Assembly: GCA_023091665.1 (NCBI GenBank)
Contig: JALJCQ010000004.1
Coordinates: 1,116,001-1,180,000 of the forward strand
Length of the DNA stretch: 64,000 nt
Direction: 5' to 3'
Source: Pythium myriotylum
Lineage: Eukaryota > Oomycota > Peronosporomycetes > Pythiales > Pythiaceae
Shown in pieces: positions 33,475 to 43,482 of the stretch. Each line of letters begins with the position of its first letter. Position 1 is the first letter of the stretch. A program made the position numbers and the translations under genes. Below the pieces are notes generated by a model. That model searched no databases. It was not told the DNA's origin and was given only the letters and a program-made list of their open reading frames with translations.

Positions 33475-35782
33475 CTACTTCGACTCTTCTGCATCATTCT
33501 TGCCCTCGTCATCAAAAATTAGAACAGCCTTTGCTCGTGGTGAAGGCATGTCAGTTCGGCCGACCCGCAAATTCTCGAGCGAGTACTTGCGATGCATCAA
33601 TCCGACAAGCGTCTTCAGCTACACAACAATCCACGGTAAGCATTACGATCGAAGAGTGACAAATGAAGCGTTACAAACCTCGTGCCACTTTGCACTCATT
33701 GTCGACTTGTGCGAGCTCGTAAGATCATCGAGCTTGCTCAACAATACCGACATTTCTTTCTGGGTGAGGTCATTCAGAAAAGCCTGGAGAGCTAAATCCA
33801 TGAGCGCAACTTTCTTGCACAGCAAATCGAAAGGCGGTGGGGGTAGCCGTGCCCCAGACTTCTCGTTACGACTCTCATTCTTCTTCTTCTCCGTGTACTT
33901 GTTTGTCAAATCCTCCACAATTCCAGCAACGATATCGAGCACAAGACCGCTCTGAATTGGAAACTTCAGTGGGCGCTCCGACTTGGTAACATCATCAGGG
34001 GTCTTATCGATGCGGTGCTGCAGAACATACACGGCGAGTCCAGTCGTCAGTTGTGTTCCTCGCTGGGTGCGCGGCAGCCGGCGAGCCACTGTGAGCCACC
34101 CTGAAGCTGAGTCAAAGAGCCCTTCATTGGCACCAGCGATTCGCATCACGAGGGAAGTCCCCCATTCTTTGCGCCACTCTTGGGTGGGAAATGTGTCGAG
34201 TAATTCTTCGATGCAAATCGTCGCTAGTTGAATAATCTCTGGGTGCATGTTATGCTCAAATTGCATGCGCAGGAAAAACATGGTGAAGCTCATTGCGTCG
34301 TAGCCGTCGGGACGGAGTAATTTTGCTCGCAAACTCAGGACGAGGAATGCGAGGACATATTGCATATTGAGTGTTGGGAATGGGACGGATTTGTTGGTAG
34401 CGTTTCGTTGTTGATTTGCAGGTTTCTTCACAGTCACAATTTTGCTCCTCGCACTCATTGAGCGCTTGCTATCGAGGAATCCGAATCGCCGGAAGGCATT
34501 GACAAAGTCGTAAATTGTGGGCCGCCATCCTATTTGCAAATCTGGCAGTTTGTCACCCAGGATCTTCCGAAACTCCAAAACGGAGTGACAAAAGCTTGCA
34601 CACGGAAGTCCCGACTTCAGGTCCTAGGTTAAGCCGATACCACATCCCCGTAAGCCACTCAAAGTGCCATGTAATGCGGTTGTTCGATGAAAAACCACGT
34701 ACTGAGGAAAACTGTTGACTGGATCCTGCAACAAGCACGAACAAGTTGCTGAGGCAGCCTTTAATGATGTAGCCATTACTGTGGGTAGACACTGAATAAT
34801 ATCACCAATTGTTAGTCAATATCAGTCACCAGAGCGATATTGGCACAACGAACTCGTCATGAAGAGCCAGGAACAAATTCGTTCCGGTATTACAACCGGC
34901 TGGACAGGCAGAGACGATGGTGGAGGCTTGTTTCCGTCTTTGCTCATGAGCGCACGAAGCAAAATGGCCTTGCTCCACAAAAGGGCACCAAGCTCTTCTT
35001 CATTCGTTGTCTGCATCGCTGTGTATACAAGGCCAAGCTCACTCTCCAACTCTGTCGGCGTGGCCTTGAACTGTGGACACGTGAGCGGCTCCGTTATAGG
35101 AGTGAACACAAAACCGTACTTCTCTTCGTGAGTACGTTTGGGCTCGTCGGCAAACAGGTGGCTGTCCGCCGATAGACTGGTCATGCTATGCTCCATCTCA
35201 CTCATCATCTTAGTCAGTGGTGACGCCGTATCCAACGACACGCGGGCACCACGCTTGCCGACGCTCTTGACCTCTTCACGAAGCTTCTCCAGCTTATCCG
35301 CTCGGCGAGCCTTGCGCTTCTTCTCCTCCAAATCGTTGCTCAGCAGCGCATCGAGGCTCGTGAACTCTGCCAGGATATTCGCACGCTCTCGCTTCCGACT
35401 CCTGCGCACCAGATTCCCGACTGTTAGTGCCCTCATCGCGCGCAGTGGAGTCAGGGGCCACGAACGTGGTTATCTTGCGCGTCTCGCGACTGACGCTAGC
35501 GAGCAAAGCCGTCTCTTCGTCGTCTTCCTCGGCCTTGCGTGCGTCGCCTTCGTCCGCGGACGCGCTCTTCGGCGCACTTTGCCGACTCCCGCGCCTGGGC
35601 CTGGGCGCGTCTTGGTCGCGCGTCCGCTCGGACTCCTCGTCCTCTTCCTCCGACTCCGCGTCGCGGGCGCGCTTGCCGCGAGTCGCAGCGGCGCGACGCG
35701 CGCGCTTGCGCGTGGGCGCCTCCGTCTCCGTCTCCGTCTCCGCGTCGTCGCTCGCCGCCTTCGCGCGGGCGTCTCGAGCCAT
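33475..35782 (-). CDS. Possible SLF2/FAM178-like protein
   Basis: Five exons (35782-35466, 35401-34854, 34791-34703, 34623-33679, 33618-33475) give a 680-residue protein. The first 100 residues are basic and acidic low complexity with nuclear signals (RKRARRAAATRGKR). A coiled region follows (DLEEKKRKARRADKLEKL). The C-terminal 400 residues are a helical globular domain. The pattern ICSWLFMTMSTHSNGYIIKG, then GWRPTIYDFVNAFRRFGF and LAFLVLSLRAKLL, resembles the FAM178 domain of SLF2, which recruits SMC5/6 to damaged DNA. This is an impression of pattern, not an alignment. Two introns are joined through GTTCGT donors and one through GTTTGT; each join keeps the frame and phase. If not SLF2, it is a nuclear protein of unknown function. 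Confidence 0.5.
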
Positions 35783-36699
35783 GTTGCTGTTGATGTTCTT
35801 GGCTTTCGCGGGTCGGCAGTGGGCGGGACCCGGGTTTGAGGCTGACGGGTTTGGTGATTGGTTGGGTCTTGGACGGTACGTCCGAATTACCGTAAACTCA
35901 GCAGGGAAACTCAGGTGGGCAGAAGACACCAGAAACTATTCGCGACGCAAGTGTGGGCGCGCCTCGTCCGACTGATTTGTGGCTCCACTGTACAGTACGG
36001 AGCAGCGGAATCTCTGGCGAGCGTCGGGGGAAGCTCTCCAGCTGCTGTTGCGGTGCTTGATGACGGACGACGCTCGCAACGAGCAGATCCATCGCCCACG
36101 GCGGATCGCGTCCACGGAGAATGGCAAGATCGCAACTTGAACTGTGTGCAGCCATCTGATTCGCCACCAACAGTTTCCGACAACGGACAACCAGCTTTAC
36201 TGTAAGTGAAACCGCTCGGGGATTGTGTAGGCTTCGAAAAGCTCCGGTCTCGAGGAGATCCGGAGCGCCGCCAAGGCTTCTGTGGGTCTCTTGTGCCGAC
36301 GGCAATCGCGCCATGACACTCGGGGCCTCGCGTGCACAGGAAGCAGACTTTCGATGTTTTTGGTTTTGGCGATCGGCCAGCCGCCCCGGATGCGCACTTC
36401 GGCCACGAGTCCGCTGTCGGACCCAATGGGCGTCTTCACTTTTATTAGGGTTAGGACTCCGTCCACTAGTCCATCCCCCCTTCCCTACGTCATAATGGGC
36501 GTGGATCAGGGGTCGGGGTTCGCTCGTCCGCTGTATCGGGCCTGGCTTTGCTCGCGATCGACAAAATCGAACCCGGGGGCGGACGGCGAGCGGACGGGGA
36601 TTTCCCCGCCCTGTCCGAAAAAAAACGAACGACTCTGTCGAAGGAATTTTCTGCATCTGGCGCATTCGGCACGCGGCGGCGGTTGCGACGAGCGAGGCC
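35783..36699. other. Divergent promoter region between SLF2-like and B55 genes
   Basis: About 920 bp between two starts pointing apart. GC-rich, with short frames only; none resembles a known protein. It must carry both promoters and 5' untranslated regions. A GGGTTAGG sequence occurs near 36450, too short to be telomere-like. Confidence 0.5.
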
Positions 36700-38230
36700 A
36701 TGACGACGGGCGGCGACGGCGGCAGCGAGTGGCGCATGGCCTTCTCGGCCGGCGACCGCACGCGCGCGCTCGTCGAGGCCGAGGTGATCTCGGCCATCGA
36801 GTACGACCGGTCCGGCGAGCTGCTCGCGACCGGCAACAAGGGAGGCCGCGTCACGATCTACAGCCGCAACGGCTCGCGCCTCGACCGCATGAGCCAGCCG
36901 CCTTCGCGCCAGCCGCAGCACACGGTCTACACCGAGTTCCAGAGCCACAAGGCCGAGTTCGACTACCTCAAGAGCCTCGAAATCGAGGAAAAGATCAACC
37001 AGATCAAATGGTCTCGACCCTCCAACAACGCTCAATATCTGCTCTCCACCAACGACAAGACCATCAAGCTCTGGAAAGTGCACGAGCGCAGTGTGTGCGA
37101 AGTCACGCAGTATAATTCGCTCCCTCAAGCTGCCTCGAGGGCAGCTCCCGTGCATGAACCTTATCGCGAGCTTGCGATGCAATCCATCCGACTGCCGAAG
37201 TATACGGTGCGCGATCGAGTGACAACGTCCACCGCAAAGCGAGTCTACGCAAATGCTCACACTTACCACATCAACTCGATCGCACTAAACAGCGACGGAG
37301 AGACGTTTATGTCAGCAGACGACTTGCGTGTCAACCTCTGGAGTCTAGCCATTTCTAACCAGAGCTTCAGTGAGTTTTATCGCACAGAAATGCTGTACAG
37401 ATCCGTTTTACTCAACCCCGTGTTGTTTAGATATTGTCGACATCAAGCCTCGGAACATGGAGGAGCTCACAGAGGTTATTACAGCTGCAGACTTCCACCC
37501 GTCGCACTGCAACATCATGATGTACAGCACGAGTCGTGGCGCGATCAAGCTTGGCGATATGCGTCAAGCGGCACTTTGCGACTCGTACTGCAAACTTTAC
37601 GAAGAGCCCGAAGATCCCGAAGCTCGAAGCTTTTTCTCGGAGATTATTGCCTCCATTTCTGACATCAAGTTCTCTCCTGATGGTCGTTATATCATCGCGC
37701 GTGACTTCCTCACTCTCAAGATATGGGACATCAATATGGACTCTCGACCAGTCCAAACCATCAATGTGAGTTCCTCTCTCCTCGCCAACTACGTCTAACT
37801 ACCCACTAACAAACTTCACAATCTCCAGATCCACGAGCACTTGCGTCCGCGGCTTGGCGACCTTTACGAGAGCGACTGCATCTTCGACAAATTTGAATGC
37901 GCCGTCAGCGGAGATGGCAATAACTTCATCTCTGGATCGTACAATAGTGAGTTTCACATTTACGACCGCTACGGACGCAGCGATATCTGTCTCTCGCCAA
38001 ATCCGCGCGGAATCGCCAACCCGAGCCGTCGCCACTCCCTTCCTCACCACATGCTTGCTCAGTCGATGGTCGCCCCAGCCGCAGCGGATGCACCGCCTCA
38101 AGGTAGCACTGGCGGAGGTGCCGTCGATGGTCTCGACTTCAACAAGAAAGTTCTCCAGACCAGTTGGCATCCGACCCAAAATGAGGTGGCAGTAGCTATT
38201 CGGAATAATCTATACGTCTACAGCGCGTGA
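36700..38230 (+). CDS. PPP2R2: Protein phosphatase 2A regulatory subunit B55
   Basis: WD40 beta-propeller subunit that directs PP2A to substrates, including mitotic and cytoskeletal phosphoproteins. Three exons (36700-37369, 37431-37765, 37829-38230) encode 468 residues; animal B55 proteins are about 447. Landmarks: [42 protein letters not shown] (the B55 signature), [37 protein letters not shown] repeat, [21 protein letters not shown], and [25 protein letters not shown] Pro/Ser/Gly-rich insertion near the C-terminus (residues about 390-430) precedes the last blade, [15 protein letters not shown]. Both introns are about 61-63 nt. The 3' end is 165 bp from that of the EF-hand gene. Confidence 0.97.
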
Positions 38231-38395
38231 TAACCTTTCGCGTCTTCCACGATCAAGCCCATCACACAGCTTCGCCCAAGTGACTCCCGCCGTGTAATGT
38301 ATTACTTGTACATGTAGAACCGCTTCAGTGCAAGTTGGCGTACATCGCCTCCGAAAGAGCGATAAGCTGGCATATAAAGAACTTCGTACTTCTGT

Positions 38396-39188
38396 TTATG
38401 TGAGAATGGCCTTGAACTCATCGAACTCGATTTCCCCGCTACCATCAACGTCAAGCTTGTTTATCATCTCCTCGATGTTGATAGTAAGGCCGAAATCCTG
38501 CTTGATAATTTTTACGAGCGTGTCCTTCCGGACGAACCCACTCTTGTCAGGCTTCCCGCCGCATGCGACAAAGGCGTCGACTACATCTCCGTCGCCATGA
38601 GCAAAAGGCATGAAAAGAGCACCATTCAAGCACTCACTCATATCGCTATCGTCCTCAAACAACGCTGCGCGATCTTTCTGGTTGTCGATGACCTGAAGGA
38701 ACTCGGCGAAATCTAACCCCATGAAGTGTCTAATAAGCTACTTTTTTTCGCTGCCAACGTCAATGGTGTTGACCACCTACCGATGGCTCCACTCATATCT
38801 TCATCAACTTCACTAATCATCTGGAAGAGTTCCTCTTCTGTTGGCTGTTGTCCCATAGCTGCTCCACGAGTCAGTTTCCTCACTTCCAACCAACAATGAT
38901 GACGATAGCAACCTTCCAACACTTGGCGCAACTCCCACACATCGATAGTACCACTCCTACGTGATCCCACCACCAACGTCACCAGATTAGTCGTGAACGT
39001 AAGCCATCGCTCAACGTAGTTTTCAGGCGCTGGTGCCATTGAAACGGTACGAGGGTGTCGGTCTCTCTCAAGAACACACGATTGACCGAGGAATTGTCCA
39101 GTTGTCGGCGACAGTCTTCCTACCTGTCTTTGTCAAAAGCCAGAAAAGCCTCACGGCACGCATCAATCTCGTCCTGTGCAAGGACCAT
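38396..39188 (-). CDS. Calmodulin-size EF-hand protein
   Basis: Five exons (39188-39124, 38956-38913, 38858-38781, 38712-38638, 38586-38396) encode 150 residues, the length of calmodulin. EF1 loop DKDRSGTIDVWE, EF2 DEDMSGAIDFAE and EF4 DVDGSGEIEFDE are canonical; EF3 (GKPDKSGFVRKD) is altered and may bind poorly. The central helix reads DSDMNVVDAFVACGG. It is clearly calmodulin-like but is not calmodulin itself. The pattern resembles axonemal calmodulin-like proteins, but I cannot name the family. The tiny exons (44-78 nt) and phased joins are supported by the way each EF-hand loop is restored; exon 1 and exon 2 meet inside the EF1 loop. Confidence 0.85.
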
Positions 39189-39322
39189 GGTGGTTTGTTC
39201 GGATGAAAGCCGTCCGCTCTGAGCTCGGATGAACTGAACAGTCGACTCAGAATCACGGTAACCAATTTAGAGCTGTATTCTGAAGAGAAGATTAATGCTG
39301 ATTTCTGAAAGGGAGAAATACT

Positions 39323-41352
39323 TCACCACTCTTGCATCAATCTCCTCGGCTGGTCTCCAATTGCGATAATGTTGTGCAACAAGTAGTTCTCGTTGTTGCT
39401 TTCAACGCTGGAGAGATCGTATTTGTAATTAACCATCATACCGGCGCTCTGGCGAAATCCCTATGGGTCAAGTTGGAAATGGTCAGTCACATACCTGTTA
39501 CGATAGAGGTCTGATCGCGTCACTTGCCTTTGGCGAAGGATCACCGAGCCAATTGATGCGCTCGAAGATCGCCCCGTTGCGGATGTGGAAGTTCGCAACC
39601 TGGCAGAGTGCTTTGCTTCGCTTCTTCTCTTTGTAGACATATCTCGCCCCGAGGGCAAGGAGGATCGGCTTGAGTGCGCCAGCGATTTCTCCATTCTCGT
39701 GCCAATTGTGGATAGAAATCGCGGTCAAAACGACACCAACTCCAGTGGATGTCGCATTGACAGAGACATTGTTCAGATCGAGCGCGCGCTCGAGCGCACG
39801 CACCTGGACATCATCACGTGGAAGTAGAGTACTGTTGAAACGCTGACTCTCCAGCCAAGGGACAAAGTTCGGGATTGGACTGAGGGTCGAGTAGATCTCA
39901 ATTTGAGGGTGCTCGATCTTGAGCGCCTTGGCTACTTCCTTGATCAAGAAATTGCCGAGATCGACTCCCTATGGGGCAAACAGAAACGGCGATTACAAAC
40001 GCAAAAGGAGGACCATTTGAAGGTATTGTCCCCGCACCTGCAATCCCTTCTGAGTGGACGAGATTGAGTAAAATATCGCAGCGCGAGCTTGAGATTCATC
40101 GTCCATCCGCTCTGTTTCATCTTTAATATACGGCATGCTGCCTGCGAGCTCTTTCACGAGTGCAACATGTACAAAAACCAGAGGCTCGTCGGGGACGCTT
40201 GGGTGGAAGAAAGCGAAGCAGCGCCGTCCACGACCGAGTCTCCGTTTCAGCTCGATGATCGTACCAACAGGATGGACAGCTTCGTAACGAATTATCTTCT
40301 CCAAAAGCTTTCCAGGGGAGTTTTCGTAGGTGACGCGCTCTAGCTTCAAGAAACCGACACTAAACCACGAGGCGAGAAAACTCTGCAAGCAAGTCAGTTA
40401 CCTGTAACCACATCATCATCTCGAGCTGAACCTACCTTCAGGCTTGCATCCAGCGATCTCAAGGCAGATGTTTCCGCACCAGGAGAAGCATTCTTCCGAA
40501 GCACCTGGAGAAGATCTGCTCGCAACTGGACGAGAAACAGCATCCCGCCTTCTCGCTGAGACAGAATCTGCTGGAAAAATGTCTAAGGATTGATTTCGAC
40601 ACGACACTCGTAAGCTGCAGACCCTAACGTAGGGTTGATTGAAGCCACAAACCTCGTAGAGCGGGGACAGTGACGTTCGCAGGTTTCGAAACGTCCGCAA
40701 AAAGCGCTCAATGCGCTCATGATCCCAGTCGATTTCGCTACCACCGTGAGTGTCTGCATCCTGTTGTACATGAGCGAAGTTTTCAGCAAAGTAGTTCAGA
40801 CTTTGCTCCACCTAGAAAAGAAGCCCATAATGTGAGTCATTCCGGATGACATCTCCCTCAGTGATTGTGGGCCACAGACCAGAGCTGGGTTGACATGGAG
40901 GTCGCGGGCCAGAATAAGAAAGAATTGCTTCTTCCCGTCCAGATCTAGCGTACGAAACTTGGTGCACAAGTTTCCAATCACGACACGGGGAACAAAATCT
41001 GTGTCGATCAGGTAGTGTCACGTCAAGCCGACCCACGTAAACCCTCGGCTAGAGCTCGAGCACACGCACCGCCCGTGTTGGCTTTGGTCTGCACAACTTC
41101 TCGAATCAGCTTCGACAGCTTGTGTCGGTCTTCTGCGCCGGGATTGTTCAGATCAATCTTCTTGAGAAAGGCGGACGGGGTGAGTTCCTCTTCTTTCTTC
41201 GGCAGCTTGGCATCTTCGTCTCCACATGCGTGGAATCCGCGCGTTGCGACGCCTGGCACGCATGGCGATGGCAGTGCACGGGCCACGCGGTGCGCCGCGT
41301 CTCTGTGGAGCACGAGGGCTCGCCGCGACAGCGTGAGGAGCGACGCCATCAA
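39323..41352 (-). CDS. MLYCD: Malonyl-CoA decarboxylase
   Basis: Enzyme that converts malonyl-CoA to acetyl-CoA and CO2, relieving inhibition of fatty-acid entry into mitochondria. Seven exons: 41352-41043, 40998-40880, 40811-40653, 40570-40436, 40382-40038, 39968-39528, 39460-39323; about 548 residues (human 493). N-terminus is Arg/Ala/Leu-rich, consistent with a mitochondrial targeting sequence. Catalytic GNAT-like region: ASWFSVGFLKLERVTYENSP, AVHPVGTIIELKRRLG, EPLVFVHVALVKEL, ARAAIFYSISSTQKGLQ, YSTLSPIPNFVPWL and KALCQVANFHIRNGAIFERI. Active-site Ser/His positions fall in the SPIP and NFHIRNGA blocks, as in the family. The last intron (39461-39527) has the donor AAG|GCAAGT, a GC-AG intron. 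Exon 1 end is uncertain (donor GTTTAC at 41042 or GTGGGT at 41036). Confidence 0.95.
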
Positions 41353-41678
41353 GGAATCGCCCGCTAAGTACCCGAGCTCCCTGGGATTCCGATGTGAGGT
41401 TCAAGTTGAGCTGCGTCCCTCGTTTCGTTGCTGCCAATCCCGAACTTAGTGGTCCTACTGAATTCCACACAAATGCAAAGTGAGCGGGCACAAAAGAAAG
41501 CCCCATGTCACCAAATCCCGCAGCTTCAACCCGTGGCTCATCGGATCCTGCAGTCATGCTCGACAGGGCTGATGCCGCAGCCACTCGCACCAAAACAGAC
41601 CGCATTGTGTATTGGAGGTAGTCATTTCGGCGCCAACCTCGTGGCAATGCGATCTCACAAATCAAGACCCGAGCGGCG
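41353..41678. other. Divergent promoter region between MLYCD and GH1 genes
   Basis: Interval of 326 bp between two starts pointing apart; both promoters must lie here. An antisense frame crossing it (41153-41842, minus) is a shadow of coding sequence on both sides. Nothing further is recognised. Confidence 0.5.
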
Positions 41679-43391
41679 ATGCAGCTCCTCCAGCGTCTGG
41701 CCCTGGTGCTTGCCGCTGTCGGGAGTGGCCGCAGCAGCGCGGCGATCACCCGCTGCTTCCCAGACGATTTCCTCTTCGGATCAGCCACCGCGGCGTACCA
41801 AGTCGAAGGCGGATGGAACGAGACTGGGCGAACGCCAAGCATTTGGGACGATTTCTGTCGAGCGAACGAGAAAATCCAGTGCGCAAACGTGGCCGACGAC
41901 TTCTTACATCGCTACAAAGATGACATCGACCTCATGGTCGAAACGGGACTGGACTCATTCCGGTTCTCGTTATCCTGGTCGAGAGTCATGAACTGGGACG
42001 ACAGCGCCAAGCGGATGAAGCCCAACCGCCCGGGCATTGAGTTCTATCATAATCTCGTGGATGCGTTGCGATCCAAAGGAATCGTCCCAATCCTGACACT
42101 CTATCACTGGGATCTCCCAAGCGAGCTTCACACTCAGCTAAACCCTCCAGGTTGGCTAAATCCCGCTATTGTCGATCACTTCGTCGAGTATGCCGATTTA
42201 ATCTTCCGCGAATTTGGGAGCAAAGTCCACTTGTGGTCAACGTTCAACGAGCCGACTTCTTTCGTCGTTTCCGGATATGGAAATGGGAAGCATGCACCAG
42301 CTTTGCCGCAATCGCCAACGAACACCTACACTGTCGCACACAATGTGCTGCTCTCACACGGCCATGCAGTCCAACGATTTCGCGAGCTGAAGAGCCAGAA
42401 TATTGTTCAAGACGTGGCTCGAATCGGGATCGTCCTTGTCACGGATTTTTCCTATCCTCTCGATAAGCAGAATGAAGCGGATGTCGCTGCGGCGGAGCGA
42501 AAGATGCAGTTCACTCTGGGATGGTTCCTTCACCCAATCGTGAACGGCAAATACCCTTCCGTCATGCGCAAGCGAATTGGTGATCGCCTCCCTACTTTTT
42601 CGCCAAGCGAATCGGATGTTCTCAAGGGATCGTACGATGTTTTCATGCTCAATCACTACCATTCGCGGAGTGTGACAGACTGCTCATCGCCCAGCTCGGA
42701 GATCAACTGTTCCTCGTTGTCGCTTGGCTGGGAGCGTGACCACGGCTGCGATGACACACATCATCCAGACGGTGCCCGTCGGTCCAGCAAAGGACCTGAC
42801 GGTGAGTATCTCTGCTCATGGTCTTCAGCGTACCCCAAAGGGTACTTGGACACGATTCGTTGGCTGCACAACCACGACACTGATGCTCCGATTCTGCTGA
42901 CTGAGAATGGATGGTGCGGCGACGAGTCACTGGACAATGCAGACCAGAACTGGTTCTTTCAGGAGTACCTCAAACAAGTCCACAAGGCTGTCACCGAAGA
43001 GAACATCCCGATTCTCGGGTACACCGCGTGGTCTTTCATGGACAACTACGAGTGGGGCTCCTTCAAACCTCGGTTCGGCCTTTACTACGTCAACTTCACG
43101 CAAGAAACAGGCTCCAAGAGCGGATACGTTCCTAAGCCAACCGACCTGGCACGTATTCCTCGAAAGGCCGCTAAGTGGTATGCGCGTCTGGCCAAGACCA
43201 AGTGCATGGACTCGGAGGAGACCGTGGACGACTCGAGAGACGTCGACGTCGACTCGCAGACGCTCGCCAGCGCGCCGCTCGCAGTCGCTGGCGCTGTGGT
43301 CGTCGGCACAGTTGCCGTGGCGCTCATCGTGCAGCGCCGCCGCCAAGCGAGCGTCGCAGAGAATACCCCACTGCTTCGCGCCGCGCCGTAG
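41679..43391 (+). CDS. Glycoside hydrolase family 1 beta-glucosidase, membrane-anchored
   Basis: Single-exon gene, 570 residues. Signal peptide at residues 1-22 (MQLLQRLALVLAAVGSG). GH1 barrel from about 28 to 500: FPDDFLFGSATAAYQVEG, acid/base in STFNEP (Glu191), nucleophile in LTENGW (Glu409), and glycone-binding residues in SFMDNYEWGSFKPRFGLYYV. Several NxT/S sites suggest glycosylation. After the catalytic domain comes a Ser/Asp-rich linker and one membrane segment at about 531-551, followed by a short cytosolic tail (QRRRQASVAENTPLLRAAP), so the enzyme should be a type I membrane protein with an outward or vacuolar lumenal domain. The tail ends with an acidic dileucine-like ENTPLL, a possible sorting signal. 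Substrate is unknown; most GH1 enzymes hydrolyse beta-glucosides. Confidence 0.95.
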   Translation: MQLLQRLALVLAAVGSGRSSAAITRCFPDDFLFGSATAAYQVEGGWNETGRTPSIWDDFCRANEKIQCANVADDFLHRYKDDIDLMVETGLDSFRFSLSWSRVMNWDDSAKRMKPNRPGIEFYHNLVDALRSKGIVPILTLYHWDLPSELHTQLNPPGWLNPAIVDHFVEYADLIFREFGSKVHLWSTFNEPTSFVVSGYGNGKHAPALPQSPTNTYTVAHNVLLSHGHAVQRFRELKSQNIVQDVARIGIVLVTDFSYPLDKQNEADVAAAERKMQFTLGWFLHPIVNGKYPSVMRKRIGDRLPTFSPSESDVLKGSYDVFMLNHYHSRSVTDCSSPSSEINCSSLSLGWERDHGCDDTHHPDGARRSSKGPDGEYLCSWSSAYPKGYLDTIRWLHNHDTDAPILLTENGWCGDESLDNADQNWFFQEYLKQVHKAVTEENIPILGYTAWSFMDNYEWGSFKPRFGLYYVNFTQETGSKSGYVPKPTDLARIPRKAAKWYARLAKTKCMDSEETVDDSRDVDVDSQTLASAPLAVAGAVVVGTVAVALIVQRRRQASVAENTPLLRAAP

Positions 43392-43482
43392 ACGAGGTTG
43401 GTTGAAGTACTTATTCAAGAGAATTCCTTGACCACCAAACCATCTCCCCCTTCAACGTGTCTCGGAGTCAGGTCAGGTCGCG

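Noticed and set aside
36440..36460. Telomere-like GGGTTAGG sequence
   Set aside because: Only one copy is present; internal and too short to mean anything.
41153..41842. 229-codon minus-strand frame across the MLYCD/GH1 boundary
   Set aside because: It overlaps coding sequence on both sides and matches nothing; a shadow frame.
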